Positions 24,909 to 33,920 of a DNA stretch of 41,031 nt are shown here, piece by piece. Position 1 is the first letter of the stretch, and every line of letters begins with the position of its first letter. Source of the stretch: Bacilli bacterium (lineage in GTDB: Bacteria; Bacillota_I; Bacilli_A; RF39; UBA660). The stretch spans positions 1 through 41,031 of the forward strand of contig JAFRQS010000012.1 in NCBI GenBank assembly GCA_017428495.1, in the 5' to 3' direction. The notes under the pieces are model-generated. The model was not told where the DNA came from. It did not search any database and saw nothing but the letters and a program-made list of their open reading frames with translations. The position numbers and the translations under genes were made by a program.

Positions 24909-26010
24909 ATTTAGATTTAGAATCATCTTTTGCTTTTAAGCTAATTTCTATAGAATTTAATGTTGCTTGTAATAACTCTTGCATTTTTTCAATTGTCATA
25001 ACTTTATATCTTTCTTTACCAATAAATATTTCAACTGGAATTAATGCAAAATCAAGATGTAAATAATTATTTAATTCCATTAAAAAGTCTGGATCCAATT
25101 CATCGGGAAACTCTTTTTTAATCTTTTTTATATTTCCCATAAATAACAATTCCATTGTATCTTTTGCGCTACTTATAAGTTTTTCTTTTTCAAAAGGCAA
25201 CATTACTTTGTCATTCATATGACGTAATATAAAGTCAAATCCTGAAATTAATTTTGATATATCTTCTTCAGAAAAATATTGTTTTAATTCTTCAATCAAT
25301 CCTAATAAATTTGCATTAAAATATAAACTCTCCATTTTTTCTTTCCCTACAATATTTTCTAATTCCTTTACTAATATTGTAATATATGGATATGTACCCT
25401 TTACACCTTCTATATCTCCAAAATACCTTTCTGATAAAAGTTGTGTATATCCCTCATTAATACCATCACCCATACTATTACTACGCCTACTTTGGCTAAA
25501 TCCAGAATAAATATTTCCATTTTTATATATAGTGCTTGCCATATGGAACAATTCATGATATATAGGAACAATTGTACTATTACAATTTATAGATATTAAA
25601 TTTCTTCTAGGATTATAGTATCCAGAAAATTTTTCAGCACTTAACGGAGAAGTATAAAAATTTATTATTGTAAAATTCTTTTTATTAATCTTCACATTAC
25701 TAATATTATTGTAAAAATTCATTAAGTATTCTTGTGGAAATTTTTCTGTAATTAAATTTGCAAATTCAATAACAGAGTCTCTAAATGGTACTACTGATAT
25801 TCTATTTATATCAATTTTAGAAGTATCAGGTAATAACTCTGGTGGCATAGATGCCTTATTAATTTTAGCTGGGACAAAATCTTTATATAATCTATATATT
25901 CCATATGCTTTAGGAGTTATATATGTAATAATAATTGGCCTTAAGATACTCAAAAATGATTCCCAATCAAATTGTTGTAATTGTGACATAATATCATTTA
26001 TCTCAGGCAT
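24907..26010 (-). CDS. Putative zinc metallopeptidase, gluzincin-like (367 aa), unknown family
   Basis: I do not recognise the family. IVPIYHELFHMASTIYK, near residue 155, has the HExxH zinc motif. About 30 residues later GDGINEGYTQLLSERYFG carries a Glu in the NEGxxQ/NExxA-like position expected for the third zinc ligand of gluzincins. There is no signal peptide. The N-terminus has a hydrophobic stretch (SILRPIIITYITPKAYGIY), too short to call a membrane segment. It is 15 nt downstream of thrS and shares its terminator. The protease role is inference. Confidence 0.65.
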   Translation of the reverse strand: MPEINDIMSQLQQFDWESFLSILRPIIITYITPKAYGIYRLYKDFVPAKINKASMPPELLPDTSKIDINRISVVPFRDSVIEFANLITEKFPQEYLMNFYNNISNVKINKKNFTIINFYTSPLSAEKFSGYYNPRRNLISINCNSTIVPIYHELFHMASTIYKNGNIYSGFSQSRRSNSMGDGINEGYTQLLSERYFGDIEGVKGTYPYITILVKELENIVGKEKMESLYFNANLLGLIEELKQYFSEEDISKLISGFDFILRHMNDKVMLPFEKEKLISSAKDTMELLFMGNIKKIKKEFPDELDPDFLMELNNYLHLDFALIPVEIFIGKERYKVMTIEKMQELLQATLNSIEISLKAKDDSKSK

Positions 26011-26025
26011 TCTTAAATTCCTCCT

Positions 26026-27783
26026 CTAAATTTTTTTAGTACTTATTTCTTCTTTAATTTTATTTAAGAATTCATTTTTATCCATAGATATTGTTTCTTT
26101 AGTACCAAAACATCTATAACTTACTAAATTATTATCTTTTTCATTATCACCTAATATAAGTGTATATGGTATTTTATTTGTTTGAGATTCTCTCATCTTA
26201 TAACTTAGTTTTTCATCTCTTAAATCTACATTTACTCTTATATCATTTTCTTCTAATAATTTATATATTTCTTTAGAGTATTCAGTATGATATTCATTAT
26301 TTACAGGTATTATATTTACTTGTACTGGAGATAACCATAATGGTAATACTCCTTTTGTTTCTTCAAGTAAGAATGCTGTAAATCTATCAAATGTACCAAA
26401 TATAGCTCTATGTATTACTACCGGTGTTTTCTTTGATCCATCTTTATCTATATAACTTAAATCAAATCTTCTTGGAAGTAAGAAATCTAATTGACAAGTT
26501 GATAATGTTACTTCTGGTCCAACTGCCGGTTTTACTTCTACATCTAGTTTTGGGCCATAGAATGCAGCTTCACCTATTGCTTCAGTATAATCACATCCAT
26601 ATTCATTTAATACTTCTCTTAACTTATTTTCTGCTGTATTCCACATTTCATCATCATCAAAATATTTTTCTTTATCTAGAGGGTCTCTAAGTGATAATCT
26701 AAATTTATAGTTTTTAAGTCCAAAATCTTTATATACATCTAGTATTAATTCAACTACTTTTTTAAATTCTTCACCTATTTGATCAGGTCTTACAAATAGA
26801 TGAGCATCATTTTGACACATACATCTAACTCTTTCTAAACCTTTTACTGCTCCAGAAGCTTCATATCTAAAGTCAGTTGCAAACTCACCTATTCTTATTG
26901 GTAAATCTCTATATGATCTAAGTTCATTACCATATATAAGCATATGATGTGGACAGTTCATAGGCCTTAGTACAAATTCTTCTTCATCAACTTTCATTGA
27001 TGGAAACATATTGTCTTTATAGTGATCCCAGTGTCCTGATGTTTTATATAAATTTACTGTTCCTACACATGGTGTATATACATGTTTATAACCCATTTTT
27101 CTTTCTTTTGTATATATATAATTTTCTAATTCTTTTCTTACTATTGCTCCATTTGGAAGCCATAAAGGCATACCTTTACCTACTAAATCATGATTCATAA
27201 AAATATCTAAATCTTTACCAATTTTTCTATGATCTCTTTCTTTAGCTTCTTCTAATTCTTTTAAATATGCATTTAAATCTTCTTCATTTTTAAAACATAC
27301 TCCATATACTCTTTGAAGCATTTTATTTTTAGAGTCACCTTTCCAATAAGCACCACTAAATTTAATTAATTTAAAATATTTTAATTCTTTTACTGAATCA
27401 ACATGAGGTCCTCTACATAAATCTGTAAAATCACCTTGAGTATAGCAAGATATAACAGTTGAATTTTCATCCATTCTACTAATTAAATCTACTTTATATG
27501 GATCATTTTTAAATCTTTCTAAAGCCTCTTCCTTACTTATCTCTTCTCTATAAATTCTTTTGCCATCTTTAGAAAGCTTTTTCATTTCCTTTTCAATTCT
27601 TGCTAAATCTTCCTCTTTTATTACATCATCACCTAAATCCATGTCATAATAAAAGCCATCTTCTATTACTGGTCCAACCCAAAATAGTGCATGTGGATAT
27701 AAGTGTTTTACTGCTTGTGCCATTAAGTGTGCACAACTATGATTCATTACATTTAATTCTTTGTCTTCTTTAATATTTATCAT
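26026..27783 (-). CDS. thrS: Threonyl-tRNA synthetase lacking the TGS domain
   Basis: It charges tRNA-Thr. The editing domain comes first (NHSCAHLMAQAVKHLYPHA and, later, TDLCRGPHV), then the class II catalytic core with zinc ligands in LRPMNCPHHMLIYG and motif 2 FRYEASGAVKGLERVR. Motif 3 includes HRAIFGTFDRFTAFLLEE. The C-terminal anticodon-binding domain is QVNIIPVNNEYHTEYSKEI to the end. At 585 aa it lacks the usual N-terminal ubiquitin-like TGS domain of about 60 aa. It begins right at the stop of the 60-aa gene (1 shared nt). A T-box leader controls the operon. Confidence 0.97.
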   Translation of the reverse strand: MINIKEDKELNVMNHSCAHLMAQAVKHLYPHALFWVGPVIEDGFYYDMDLGDDVIKEEDLARIEKEMKKLSKDGKRIYREEISKEEALERFKNDPYKVDLISRMDENSTVISCYTQGDFTDLCRGPHVDSVKELKYFKLIKFSGAYWKGDSKNKMLQRVYGVCFKNEEDLNAYLKELEEAKERDHRKIGKDLDIFMNHDLVGKGMPLWLPNGAIVRKELENYIYTKERKMGYKHVYTPCVGTVNLYKTSGHWDHYKDNMFPSMKVDEEEFVLRPMNCPHHMLIYGNELRSYRDLPIRIGEFATDFRYEASGAVKGLERVRCMCQNDAHLFVRPDQIGEEFKKVVELILDVYKDFGLKNYKFRLSLRDPLDKEKYFDDDEMWNTAENKLREVLNEYGCDYTEAIGEAAFYGPKLDVEVKPAVGPEVTLSTCQLDFLLPRRFDLSYIDKDGSKKTPVVIHRAIFGTFDRFTAFLLEETKGVLPLWLSPVQVNIIPVNNEYHTEYSKEIYKLLEENDIRVNVDLRDEKLSYKMRESQTNKIPYTLILGDNEKDNNLVSYRCFGTKETISMDKNEFLNKIKEEISTKKI

Positions 27784-27965
27784 TATTTCACTTTCCCTTC
27801 TTCTTGATAATTATATATTAATTTTGTCATTTCAGTTCTTAATTTTTTCACTAGTTCATCTGCTTTTCTTCTTTCTTCTTCTGTAGTTGCTTTTACTTGC
27901 ATTATTCTAGCATCTTTTAAGTCTTTTCTTACATCTTTAAAACCTGGTATTTCTTCATGTTTCAT
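27783..27965 (-). CDS. Small charged protein (60 aa) upstream of thrS
   Basis: Not recognised. Highly charged and helical (EEIPGFKDVRKDLKDARIMQ, then EEERRKADELVKKL). GAGAGGT precedes the ATG, which overlaps the stop of the previous gene by 4 nt; its own stop shares 1 nt with the thrS start. So it is tightly coupled and expressed under threonine control. Conservation is needed to support function. Confidence 0.65.
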   Translation of the reverse strand: MKHEEIPGFKDVRKDLKDARIMQVKATTEEERRKADELVKKLRTEMTKLIYNYQEEGKVK

Positions 27966-28369
27966 ATTGACCTCTCAAATTCTATTATTTCACATTTATC
28001 ACTTTCATCTAAATATCTATCAAAAAATTCTTTATATTTTATACTTGCTATATCTTTTATCTTCTCATTTGGACTACCCATTAATTCAATAATTGCATCT
28101 ATAGATGTGACTTTCTCAAGATATTCTAAATATATATCTAGAGCATCATTATATTCTAATAACTTACCATAACTATTTAATTTTCTTGCAATCAATATTT
28201 CAAGTTGTTTTTTTAGTTCCATATCCTTTTCACTTTTCCAAATACTTATTAAAATATGACCCGGAACATTTTTAATTTTATCATTTATTAATTCTTTACT
28301 TCTTAATGTTTTTGAACGAGTCAAATATAAAGAATCATATAAAGATCTTATTTCTACATCTCTTTTCAT
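27962..28369 (-). CDS. Hypothetical protein (135 aa), first gene of the thrS operon
   Basis: Not recognised. A soluble, largely helical protein (YDSLYLTRSKTLRSKELIND, DIYLEYLEKVTSIDAIIEL) with no signal peptide. AGGGGGAAAT precedes the ATG. It is the first reading frame after the T-box leader, so it is controlled with thrS and may be linked to tRNA or translation, which is inference from position. Confidence 0.65.
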   Translation of the reverse strand: MKRDVEIRSLYDSLYLTRSKTLRSKELINDKIKNVPGHILISIWKSEKDMELKKQLEILIARKLNSYGKLLEYNDALDIYLEYLEKVTSIDAIIELMGSPNEKIKDIASIKYKEFFDRYLDESDKCEIIEFERSI

Positions 28370-28381
28370 ATTTCCCCCTTA

Positions 28382-28581
28382 AAAACAAAAAACCTAAGAT
28401 AAGGAGTCAAAATGACGGTACCATCCTAGGTTTAACTTAATTTCATAACGGTTATTACCGGGATTACTTTTAATAATCCTACTAGATTGGGAGTAACTAT
28501 TAAACTAATTATTACCTTACACCTACCGATAACTCTCTATTAATATCATTTAATAATCATATCCAATTTCTTTGTATTTAC
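28382..28581 (-). promoter_or_regulatory. T-box riboswitch leader (threonine)
   Basis: Read on the minus strand, the leader has AGAGAGTTATCGGTAGGTG, then AAGGT (stem I AG-bulge and distal region). A probable ACU threonine specifier lies at 28492-28494 (in GTTACTCCC). The conserved T-box sequence GGATGGTACCGTCA is at 28413-28426, inside a terminator whose 3' arm ends CTTAGGTTTTTT (28382-28398). Uncharged tRNA-Thr would bind and prevent termination. The T-box motif is direct; the ACU specifier is inferred from the downstream gene being thrS. Confidence 0.9.
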
Positions 28582-28587
28582 TCCTCA

Positions 28588-28616
28588 AGTATAATACTTT
28601 CTAAAAATATTGTCAA
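28588..28616 (-). promoter_or_regulatory. Consensus sigma-A promoter of the thrS operon
   Basis: On the minus strand TTGACA (28611-28616) and TATACT (28588-28593) are separated by 17 nt, immediately upstream of the T-box leader. The -35 box overlaps the stop codon of the carboxypeptidase gene. Confidence 0.8.
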
Positions 28617-29743
28617 CTTTGATATTTACTATCTATACCTAAATATTCTTCTAATGTAGTCCATTCTCCATTTTGATATAAATTAGTAGCTTCATCACCT
28701 ATATATCTAAAATGCCATGGTTCATATTTATATCCAGTTATACTTTGTTTACCCTTAGGATATCTAAGTATAAATCCATATTTAGATGCATTTAAATCTA
28801 ACCATTTACCTTCTTTTGTATTGCCAAAATTATCATCTATTCTATTTAAATCAGCAGCAAGTCCAGATTGATGTTCAGAGTTCCCTGGTCTTGCAGAAAA
28901 CGTATCAGTCATAGCTTTACCATATGTTTTAACATATCCATCATATAATGCTTTTTGATAACTATATGATCTATATCCACTTATTATGGTTATTGTTACC
29001 CCATCAGCTTTTGCAGCTTCTTTCATTTTATTAAACGCTGTCATAAATTCACTTCTTAAACCTCCCGGATTATATGTACTAGGAAGTGCATAAGTTTTAT
29101 TTGCTATTAATATACCATTTATATAATATATACCATCTATTCTATTTATTTGATATCCTTTAGTAGTTGTGCCACTTAAATCTACATCAGGAACATTAGG
29201 TATATCAACCACTTCTTCTTTAGGTATTACCTTTTCTTTTACTATTAATTTAAATGTTTCTTTAGCACTATTATCACTACTATCTTTTGCAATAACTTCT
29301 ATATTATAAGTACCTGCTTTGTTAATATCATAAACACTATCTTCACTTATACTTAAATCTATTTCATCTTTACTATTATCAGTAGCTGTTATATCTTTTA
29401 ATAAATCTACTTTGTCTCCTGCTGTAATAGTTATATCTTTAATATTATTTATGCTTGGAGCTTCATCATCTATTACTTCTAAATTTACAGAAACATCCTT
29501 ATTCCCAATTTTTAGTATGCCTTCATATGTATTAGCAACATATACTTTATTATCTTCTAACTCTATATTTGTCCATTCAATAGTACAAGATTCACAATAA
29601 TCACTAGTTATATAATCTTCTAAAGAAGGAACTTCTTCACCTATTTTTATTGTTATTTTTTCTTTATATGTTACTTCTTTTTTTACTTCTTTATTACAAC
29701 CTGTTACAAATAATAACATTATAATTAATATAACTTTTTTCAT
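28613..29743 (-). CDS. D-Ala-D-Ala carboxypeptidase lipoprotein (VanY-type, M15)
   Basis: A lipoprotein signal (MKKVILIIMLLFVTGC with the lipobox Cys) anchors it outside the membrane. Two Ig-like/DUF5011 modules follow (about 60-185; ITITAGDKVDLLKDITATDN, GTYNIEVIAKDSSDN). A C-terminal VanY peptidase domain shows ISGYRSYSYQKALYDGYV, SEHQSGLAADL (zinc SxHxxGxAxD) and EPWHFRYIG. It trims D-Ala from peptidoglycan stems. The ATG at 29743 follows GAGGTG; the longer frame has none. Single gene. Confidence 0.92.
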   Translation of the reverse strand: MKKVILIIMLLFVTGCNKEVKKEVTYKEKITIKIGEEVPSLEDYITSDYCESCTIEWTNIELEDNKVYVANTYEGILKIGNKDVSVNLEVIDDEAPSINNIKDITITAGDKVDLLKDITATDNSKDEIDLSISEDSVYDINKAGTYNIEVIAKDSSDNSAKETFKLIVKEKVIPKEEVVDIPNVPDVDLSGTTTKGYQINRIDGIYYINGILIANKTYALPSTYNPGGLRSEFMTAFNKMKEAAKADGVTITIISGYRSYSYQKALYDGYVKTYGKAMTDTFSARPGNSEHQSGLAADLNRIDDNFGNTKEGKWLDLNASKYGFILRYPKGKQSITGYKYEPWHFRYIGDEATNLYQNGEWTTLEEYLGIDSKYQS

Positions 29744-29785
29744 AAAACACCTCTTTTTATATATTATCACTTCTAAATTAAATAA

Positions 29786-29816
29786 TAAAGAAAAATCATA
29801 GATTATCTATGATTTT
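29786..29816 (-). terminator. Rho-independent terminator
   Basis: On the minus strand AAAATCATAGAT and ATCTATGATTTT (1-nt loop centre) are followed by a T-rich tract. It overlaps the end of the HNH-like gene and closes the scpA-dnaI gene set. Confidence 0.75.
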
Positions 29817-30345
29817 GTCTATATATATATTTCCTTATATTTCTATTTTTATGTTTAACTTTTTCTCTATAATCACTAGGAATTGCGATTAATTCATCAT
29901 CACTAGGAATATATACCAGGTGTCCAACTTTTTTGCTTTTTTCAGTACTTATTGCTGTTTCTTCCTCCATTAGATCATAATCCGGATTTAAAGTACAATA
30001 ACTGCTTAAAGTTATTACTCTATCTGCATGAAGTAATATACCATTAACTTCTTTAAAATGTTCTTTTGTTGGTGCTTTCTTAGTCTTATTTAATTCTTTA
30101 AACAATGCATTTAAAGCACTATATAATCCTTTATCATGCTCCTCTATTTGATTCAAATCATGATGTGCCCAATATGTAAGTAACGCTCCATTATCAAGTG
30201 TTACTTTTCCACCTCTTCTTGCTTCTAAAATATGGTGATATGTAAATGGATTCTTTTTATCCAATTTATATCCCATCCAGCAATTTGCCCCAAATATTTC
30301 AACCATTTTCCCTCTAATTTCTTGTACCTTCTTTGTGTCTGACAC
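29803..30345 (-). CDS. HNH-like putative nuclease/metal-binding protein downstream of dnaI
   Basis: FTYHHILEARRGGKVTLDNG, then LLTYWAHHDLNQIEEHD, has the HH...N...H arrangement of HNH beta-beta-alpha metal sites. I do not know the subfamily. A GTG start at 30345 is chosen because GGGAGG follows the dnaI stop at correct spacing; the longer frame starts at an unsupported TTG inside dnaI. 180 aa. Its role with the primosome genes is inferred from position only. Confidence 0.6.
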   Translation of the reverse strand: MSDTKKVQEIRGKMVEIFGANCWMGYKLDKKNPFTYHHILEARRGGKVTLDNGALLTYWAHHDLNQIEEHDKGLYSALNALFKELNKTKKAPTKEHFKEVNGILLHADRVITLSSYCTLNPDYDLMEEETAISTEKSKKVGHLVYIPSDDELIAIPSDYREKVKHKNRNIRKYIYRQNHR

Positions 30346-30358
30346 CTTATACCTCCCA

Positions 30359-31270
30359 CTACTTTCTTCTATTTTCTCCAACCATAGTTTTTTCTATAGT
30401 TAAATTCTTAATTCTTTCCATTATTCTAGTTGCTTTTAATGAATCTACTTTATTCTTTGTAATAGATAAAGCAGTTTCTAATTCTTTATAATCTAAATTA
30501 GATGTAAAAAATGTTGTAAGACCTTCTTCCATCCTATACTGGAGTATTGTTCCAAGTATTTCATCTCTACTCCAATATGTAACACTTTCTGCACCTATAT
30601 CATCAATCAGTAATAGAGGTATCCTCTTAATATATGAGAATTTTTCTTTAAAATCATCATCAAATGATTCTTTTAAACTTCTTAAGAATTCAGGCCAATA
30701 AACGATAGCACTCTTAATACCTTTTTTAGATAATTCATTAAATGTAGCAGCAATTAAATATGTCTTACCACATCCGAAACTACCACTTAGATATAGACCT
30801 TTCATCTTTTTATCTTTATCATATGTTTTTATAAATTTAGTTAACCAAGTGATTACTTCTTTTCTTTCAGCATCATCTAAGTATATATCTTTCATTCTTG
30901 CATTCTTTATTTCTTTTGGAATATCAAATATATATACATTTTCATTTTCTTTATTATCTTTTAATTCTTTATTCTTATATTTACAACTTTTATATTCAAA
31001 ATTTAATTTTGAACCTTCAACTTCTTCTTTTAAACAAAAACCATATATTTCATTTTTACAATATTCTAATCCTTTACAAATACTACAATTTTTACATTCA
31101 CTAAAACTTGTCTCTAGTCTTGAAGTATACTTCATTAATGTTTCATGTGGCAGATGAATACTTCTAACATAATCTTCAAACTCTTTATCTTTTAATGCCT
31201 TAATATACTCTTTTTTTAAATCAGATATTGAAATATTACCAAATACTTTCGTTTCGCTTAAATTCTTCAT
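30359..31270 (-). CDS. dnaI: Primosomal protein DnaI (helicase loader)
   Basis: The N-terminal region contains a cysteine cluster (CKNCSICKGLEYCKNE), as in the DnaI zinc-binding helicase-interaction domain. A AAA+ core follows with Walker A LSGSFGCGKTYLIAA (near residue 165), Walker B IPLLLIDDIGAES and a sensor region FFTSNLDYKELE. The 303-aa length is normal. DnaI loads the replicative helicase with DnaB and DnaD in Bacilli. It lies 8 nt downstream of dnaB. Confidence 0.95.
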   Translation of the reverse strand: MKNLSETKVFGNISISDLKKEYIKALKDKEFEDYVRSIHLPHETLMKYTSRLETSFSECKNCSICKGLEYCKNEIYGFCLKEEVEGSKLNFEYKSCKYKNKELKDNKENENVYIFDIPKEIKNARMKDIYLDDAERKEVITWLTKFIKTYDKDKKMKGLYLSGSFGCGKTYLIAATFNELSKKGIKSAIVYWPEFLRSLKESFDDDFKEKFSYIKRIPLLLIDDIGAESVTYWSRDEILGTILQYRMEEGLTTFFTSNLDYKELETALSITKNKVDSLKATRIMERIKNLTIEKTMVGENRRK

Positions 31271-31278
31271 AAAATCAC

Positions 31279-32559
31279 CTATACAAATTCACTTAACATG
31301 CTTTCTAATTCTTTTACTTCTTCATCTGTCATTTCTTTTTTCTTGACATCTTTACCATACCATGTAGGTAATTTTTCTTCCTTTTTACTCTTCTCTTTTA
31401 CTTGATTCATTTTTCTATATTCTTTTTCTGCTTGTTTCATAGCATCAAATACAGTTTCTATCTTACTTAATTTCCATTGACTAGCTATAGCTTGCACAAA
31501 ATTCTTATTAAGCTTTTTATCATTTATTCTTAATACATAATCTATAAGTACATTTACTACTCCTGGATTTAATTCTTGATCTACCAACAATGATTCAATT
31601 AAATTAACATCTCTTGTTGTAGGCTTAGCACCACCATATCTAGCCTTTAAAAAATCATATGGTGATGTTTTTTCAAAACATTCAATTAATTTGTCTTTTA
31701 TATTTTTTGTATCTTTAGTCTCTACTTTAATATCACCCTTAGACCTATATATTAATTTTGGAATATTTTCATTTTCAAAAGAATAATAATTTTTACAATT
31801 CTTTTTTAATTCAGCATCGCTTATCATACCTTTTTCATTTATAGAATTTTTTATTAAACTAATCATAACTGAATCGTCAAAATTATACAAATATGCAAGT
31901 CTATTTATTAACTTCCTAGTAGTACCAGTAAATGCTTTCTCATTTACTATTCCCTTAGGCATAGATGAAATAATATAATCAAAATCTACCACATCATCTA
32001 TTATTACTTCTAACTTATCTTTAGATTTAATATTTTTTGCTAATACTTCTTCTAAATCTTTAGTCCCCATCATATATATATCACTAAAGTGAGATGTTAT
32101 ATCTTCAAAATCACTAGTATTTATCTTAGGTATTCTATAATAATTAATTAAATCTTGATACTCTTTTTTCCCAATTGATGAAAGTAGTGAAGATGCAAGT
32201 ATCGGATTAGAGAAGAATTCCATAGCAGATAAAGGGCTATATATTTCATATACATAATTATTAACCTGTCCAATTTTAAACATTGTTTTAAGAAGCCCAA
32301 CTGCTTCTATTCTTTTTCTTGCAGACACTATCTCATCCAGTTTTAAACCCATAACATTCATAAGATGATGATGTGTATATTCATTACTCATTATTTCCGT
32401 TTTATTTAAATCTGACCAAAGTGTGAAATATAAACTTAATGCAACACTACCAATTATAGGTTGGTATAACATAGTAAGTACTAATCTATCATTATCATTT
32501 AGTAAACTTTTATTAATTACTACATAACTATCAGCTGGTAGTATAGACACTAGTTTCAT
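31279..32559 (-). CDS. dnaB: DnaB-type replication initiation protein (DnaD/DnaB domains)
   Basis: The N-terminal winged-helix region (LLNDNDRLVLTMLYQPIIGS, SLYFTLWSDLN) and the C-terminal DnaD-like region (SPYDFLKARYGG, LNPGVVNVLIDYVL, ASQWKLSKIETVFDAM) ending in LPTWYGKD identify the Gram-positive DnaB. This is the helicase-loading co-factor, not the replicative helicase. 426 aa. GAGGTGATA precedes the start. dnaB-dnaI is the usual Bacilli pair. Confidence 0.93.
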   Translation of the reverse strand: MKLVSILPADSYVVINKSLLNDNDRLVLTMLYQPIIGSVALSLYFTLWSDLNKTEIMSNEYTHHHLMNVMGLKLDEIVSARKRIEAVGLLKTMFKIGQVNNYVYEIYSPLSAMEFFSNPILASSLLSSIGKKEYQDLINYYRIPKINTSDFEDITSHFSDIYMMGTKDLEEVLAKNIKSKDKLEVIIDDVVDFDYIISSMPKGIVNEKAFTGTTRKLINRLAYLYNFDDSVMISLIKNSINEKGMISDAELKKNCKNYYSFENENIPKLIYRSKGDIKVETKDTKNIKDKLIECFEKTSPYDFLKARYGGAKPTTRDVNLIESLLVDQELNPGVVNVLIDYVLRINDKKLNKNFVQAIASQWKLSKIETVFDAMKQAEKEYRKMNQVKEKSKKEEKLPTWYGKDVKKKEMTDEEVKELESMLSEFV

Positions 32560-32597
32560 ATTATCACCTCACTTTAATCATACTTATTTTATAATTA

Positions 32598-33152
32598 TTA
32601 TTCAATAGTTTCCTTGTATTTTGATAAAAATAAATCTGTTTCTGTATTATCGGTTTCATTTTCTTCTATTTTAGGCAATTCATCTTTAGAAGACAAACCA
32701 AAGTAATCTAAAAAATCATCAGTTGTTTTATATAGTATTGGTCTTCCTGGAATATTTTCTCTTCCACACTCTTTTATAAAACCTTTTGCTACTAATTTTC
32801 TAATCATTTGTGAAGAAGATATTCCTCTTATTTCATCTACTTTTATCCTAGTAATTGGTTCATTATAAACAATTATTGCAAGTGTCTCAAGTGCTGCTTG
32901 AGATAATGTATGATTAGATTCTTCTATTAATTTTTTATAATAATCTTTATGCTCTCTTTTAGTAGTTAGTTTTAAACTATTACCTAAGTAATCTATTCTT
33001 AAACCTCTATCTTCACTTAAATAATCATTTTTTAATGATAGTACTAATTCTTTAGCAGATTCTTCATCTATATCTAAAACATTACATATTTCATCAATAG
33101 TAATACCATCATCACCAACTACAAATAATAGTCCTTCTAATACTGCTTTCAT
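32598..33152 (-). CDS. scpB: Segregation and condensation protein B
   Basis: Two winged-helix domains in 184 aa: MKAVLEGLLFVVGDDGITID opens the first, and ALETLAIIVYNEPITRIKVDEIRG with GRPILYKTTDDFLDYFGL marks the second. ScpB binds ScpA to form the kleisin part of the SMC condensin complex. The start shares one nt with the scpA stop, and GGAGTGAAATA lies before it. Confidence 0.96.
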   Translation of the reverse strand: MKAVLEGLLFVVGDDGITIDEICNVLDIDEESAKELVLSLKNDYLSEDRGLRIDYLGNSLKLTTKREHKDYYKKLIEESNHTLSQAALETLAIIVYNEPITRIKVDEIRGISSSQMIRKLVAKGFIKECGRENIPGRPILYKTTDDFLDYFGLSSKDELPKIEENETDNTETDLFLSKYKETIE

Positions 33153-33865
33153 TATTTCACTCCTTTAATGATAATATTTCCAAAATTATCATTTTGTTCT
33201 ATAGTTATTTCATTATCTTTAGACATTTCCAAAATACTTAAGAATGTAACAACTATATAATCTTTTGTATGCACTTCAAACAAATCCATAAAATTAATCT
33301 GTTTTTTAGTTTTTAATAAATTTCTTATACTACCAATTCTTTCTGATACACTTAATTCTTTATTAGTAATCTTAGTATTTAATGGTTTTTCAAATTCTTT
33401 TCTAGTCATAAATTTTTTAAATGCTTCTAATAAATCTTCTACTGATACTTCATCATTATTTATAATTTTTTCATCATATTCATCAATACTAGAAGGTGTT
33501 TTAGTAAATATATCACTTCTTACACTTTCTAAATCTTTAAATGCACTTGTAATCTCTTTATATTTTTTATAGTCAATAAGCTTTTTAATAAGAGTTTCTT
33601 TTGGATCTTCTTCATATTCATCACTTTCTTCTTCTTTTTTAGGAAGTAATGATTTAGATTTATATTCTAATAGTTCAGAAGCCATAACTAAATATTCACT
33701 TGCTATATCTAGATTCATTTCTTTCATAGCTTTAATATAATCTAGATATTGATTTGTTATTTCTTCTAAACTTATATCATAAATGTCAATATTAGATTTT
33801 TTTATTAAATGAAGAAGCAAGTCAAGTGGCCCTTCAAATTCATCTATTTTAACCTCATAATGCAT
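33152..33865 (-). CDS. scpA: Segregation and condensation protein A (kleisin)
   Basis: The N-terminal EVKIDEFEGPLDLLLHLIKK and IDIYDISLEEITNQYLDYI are the ScpA signature; EYLVMASELLEYKSKSLLP is the conserved second block. The C-terminal winged helix is diverged. It bridges the SMC heads for chromosome segregation. The ATG at 33865 with AGGTGA upstream is preferred to the earlier in-frame codon. 237 aa. Confidence 0.96.
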   Translation of the reverse strand: MHYEVKIDEFEGPLDLLLHLIKKSNIDIYDISLEEITNQYLDYIKAMKEMNLDIASEYLVMASELLEYKSKSLLPKKEEESDEYEEDPKETLIKKLIDYKKYKEITSAFKDLESVRSDIFTKTPSSIDEYDEKIINNDEVSVEDLLEAFKKFMTRKEFEKPLNTKITNKELSVSERIGSIRNLLKTKKQINFMDLFEVHTKDYIVVTFLSILEMSKDNEITIEQNDNFGNIIIKGVK

Positions 33866-33877
33866 ACAATTCACCTA

Positions 33878-33905
33878 TTACAATTATAACTTATTATGGT
33901 ATAAT
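33878..33905. promoter_or_regulatory. Candidate divergent promoters between scpA and the RNHCP gene
   Basis: On the plus strand TTACAA (33878-33883) and TATAAT (33900-33905) are 16 nt apart before the RNHCP gene. The same AT-rich block offers a TATAAT-like box on the minus strand for scpA. Strength is not known. Confidence 0.4.
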
Positions 33906-33920
33906 TATAAAGGTGATTTT

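Noticed and set aside
26424..26690. Plus-strand frame opposite thrS
   Set aside because: Low-complexity Leu/His/Tyr composition and no ribosome binding site; it is the antisense shadow of thrS. The same holds for the other plus-strand frames opposite minus-strand genes.
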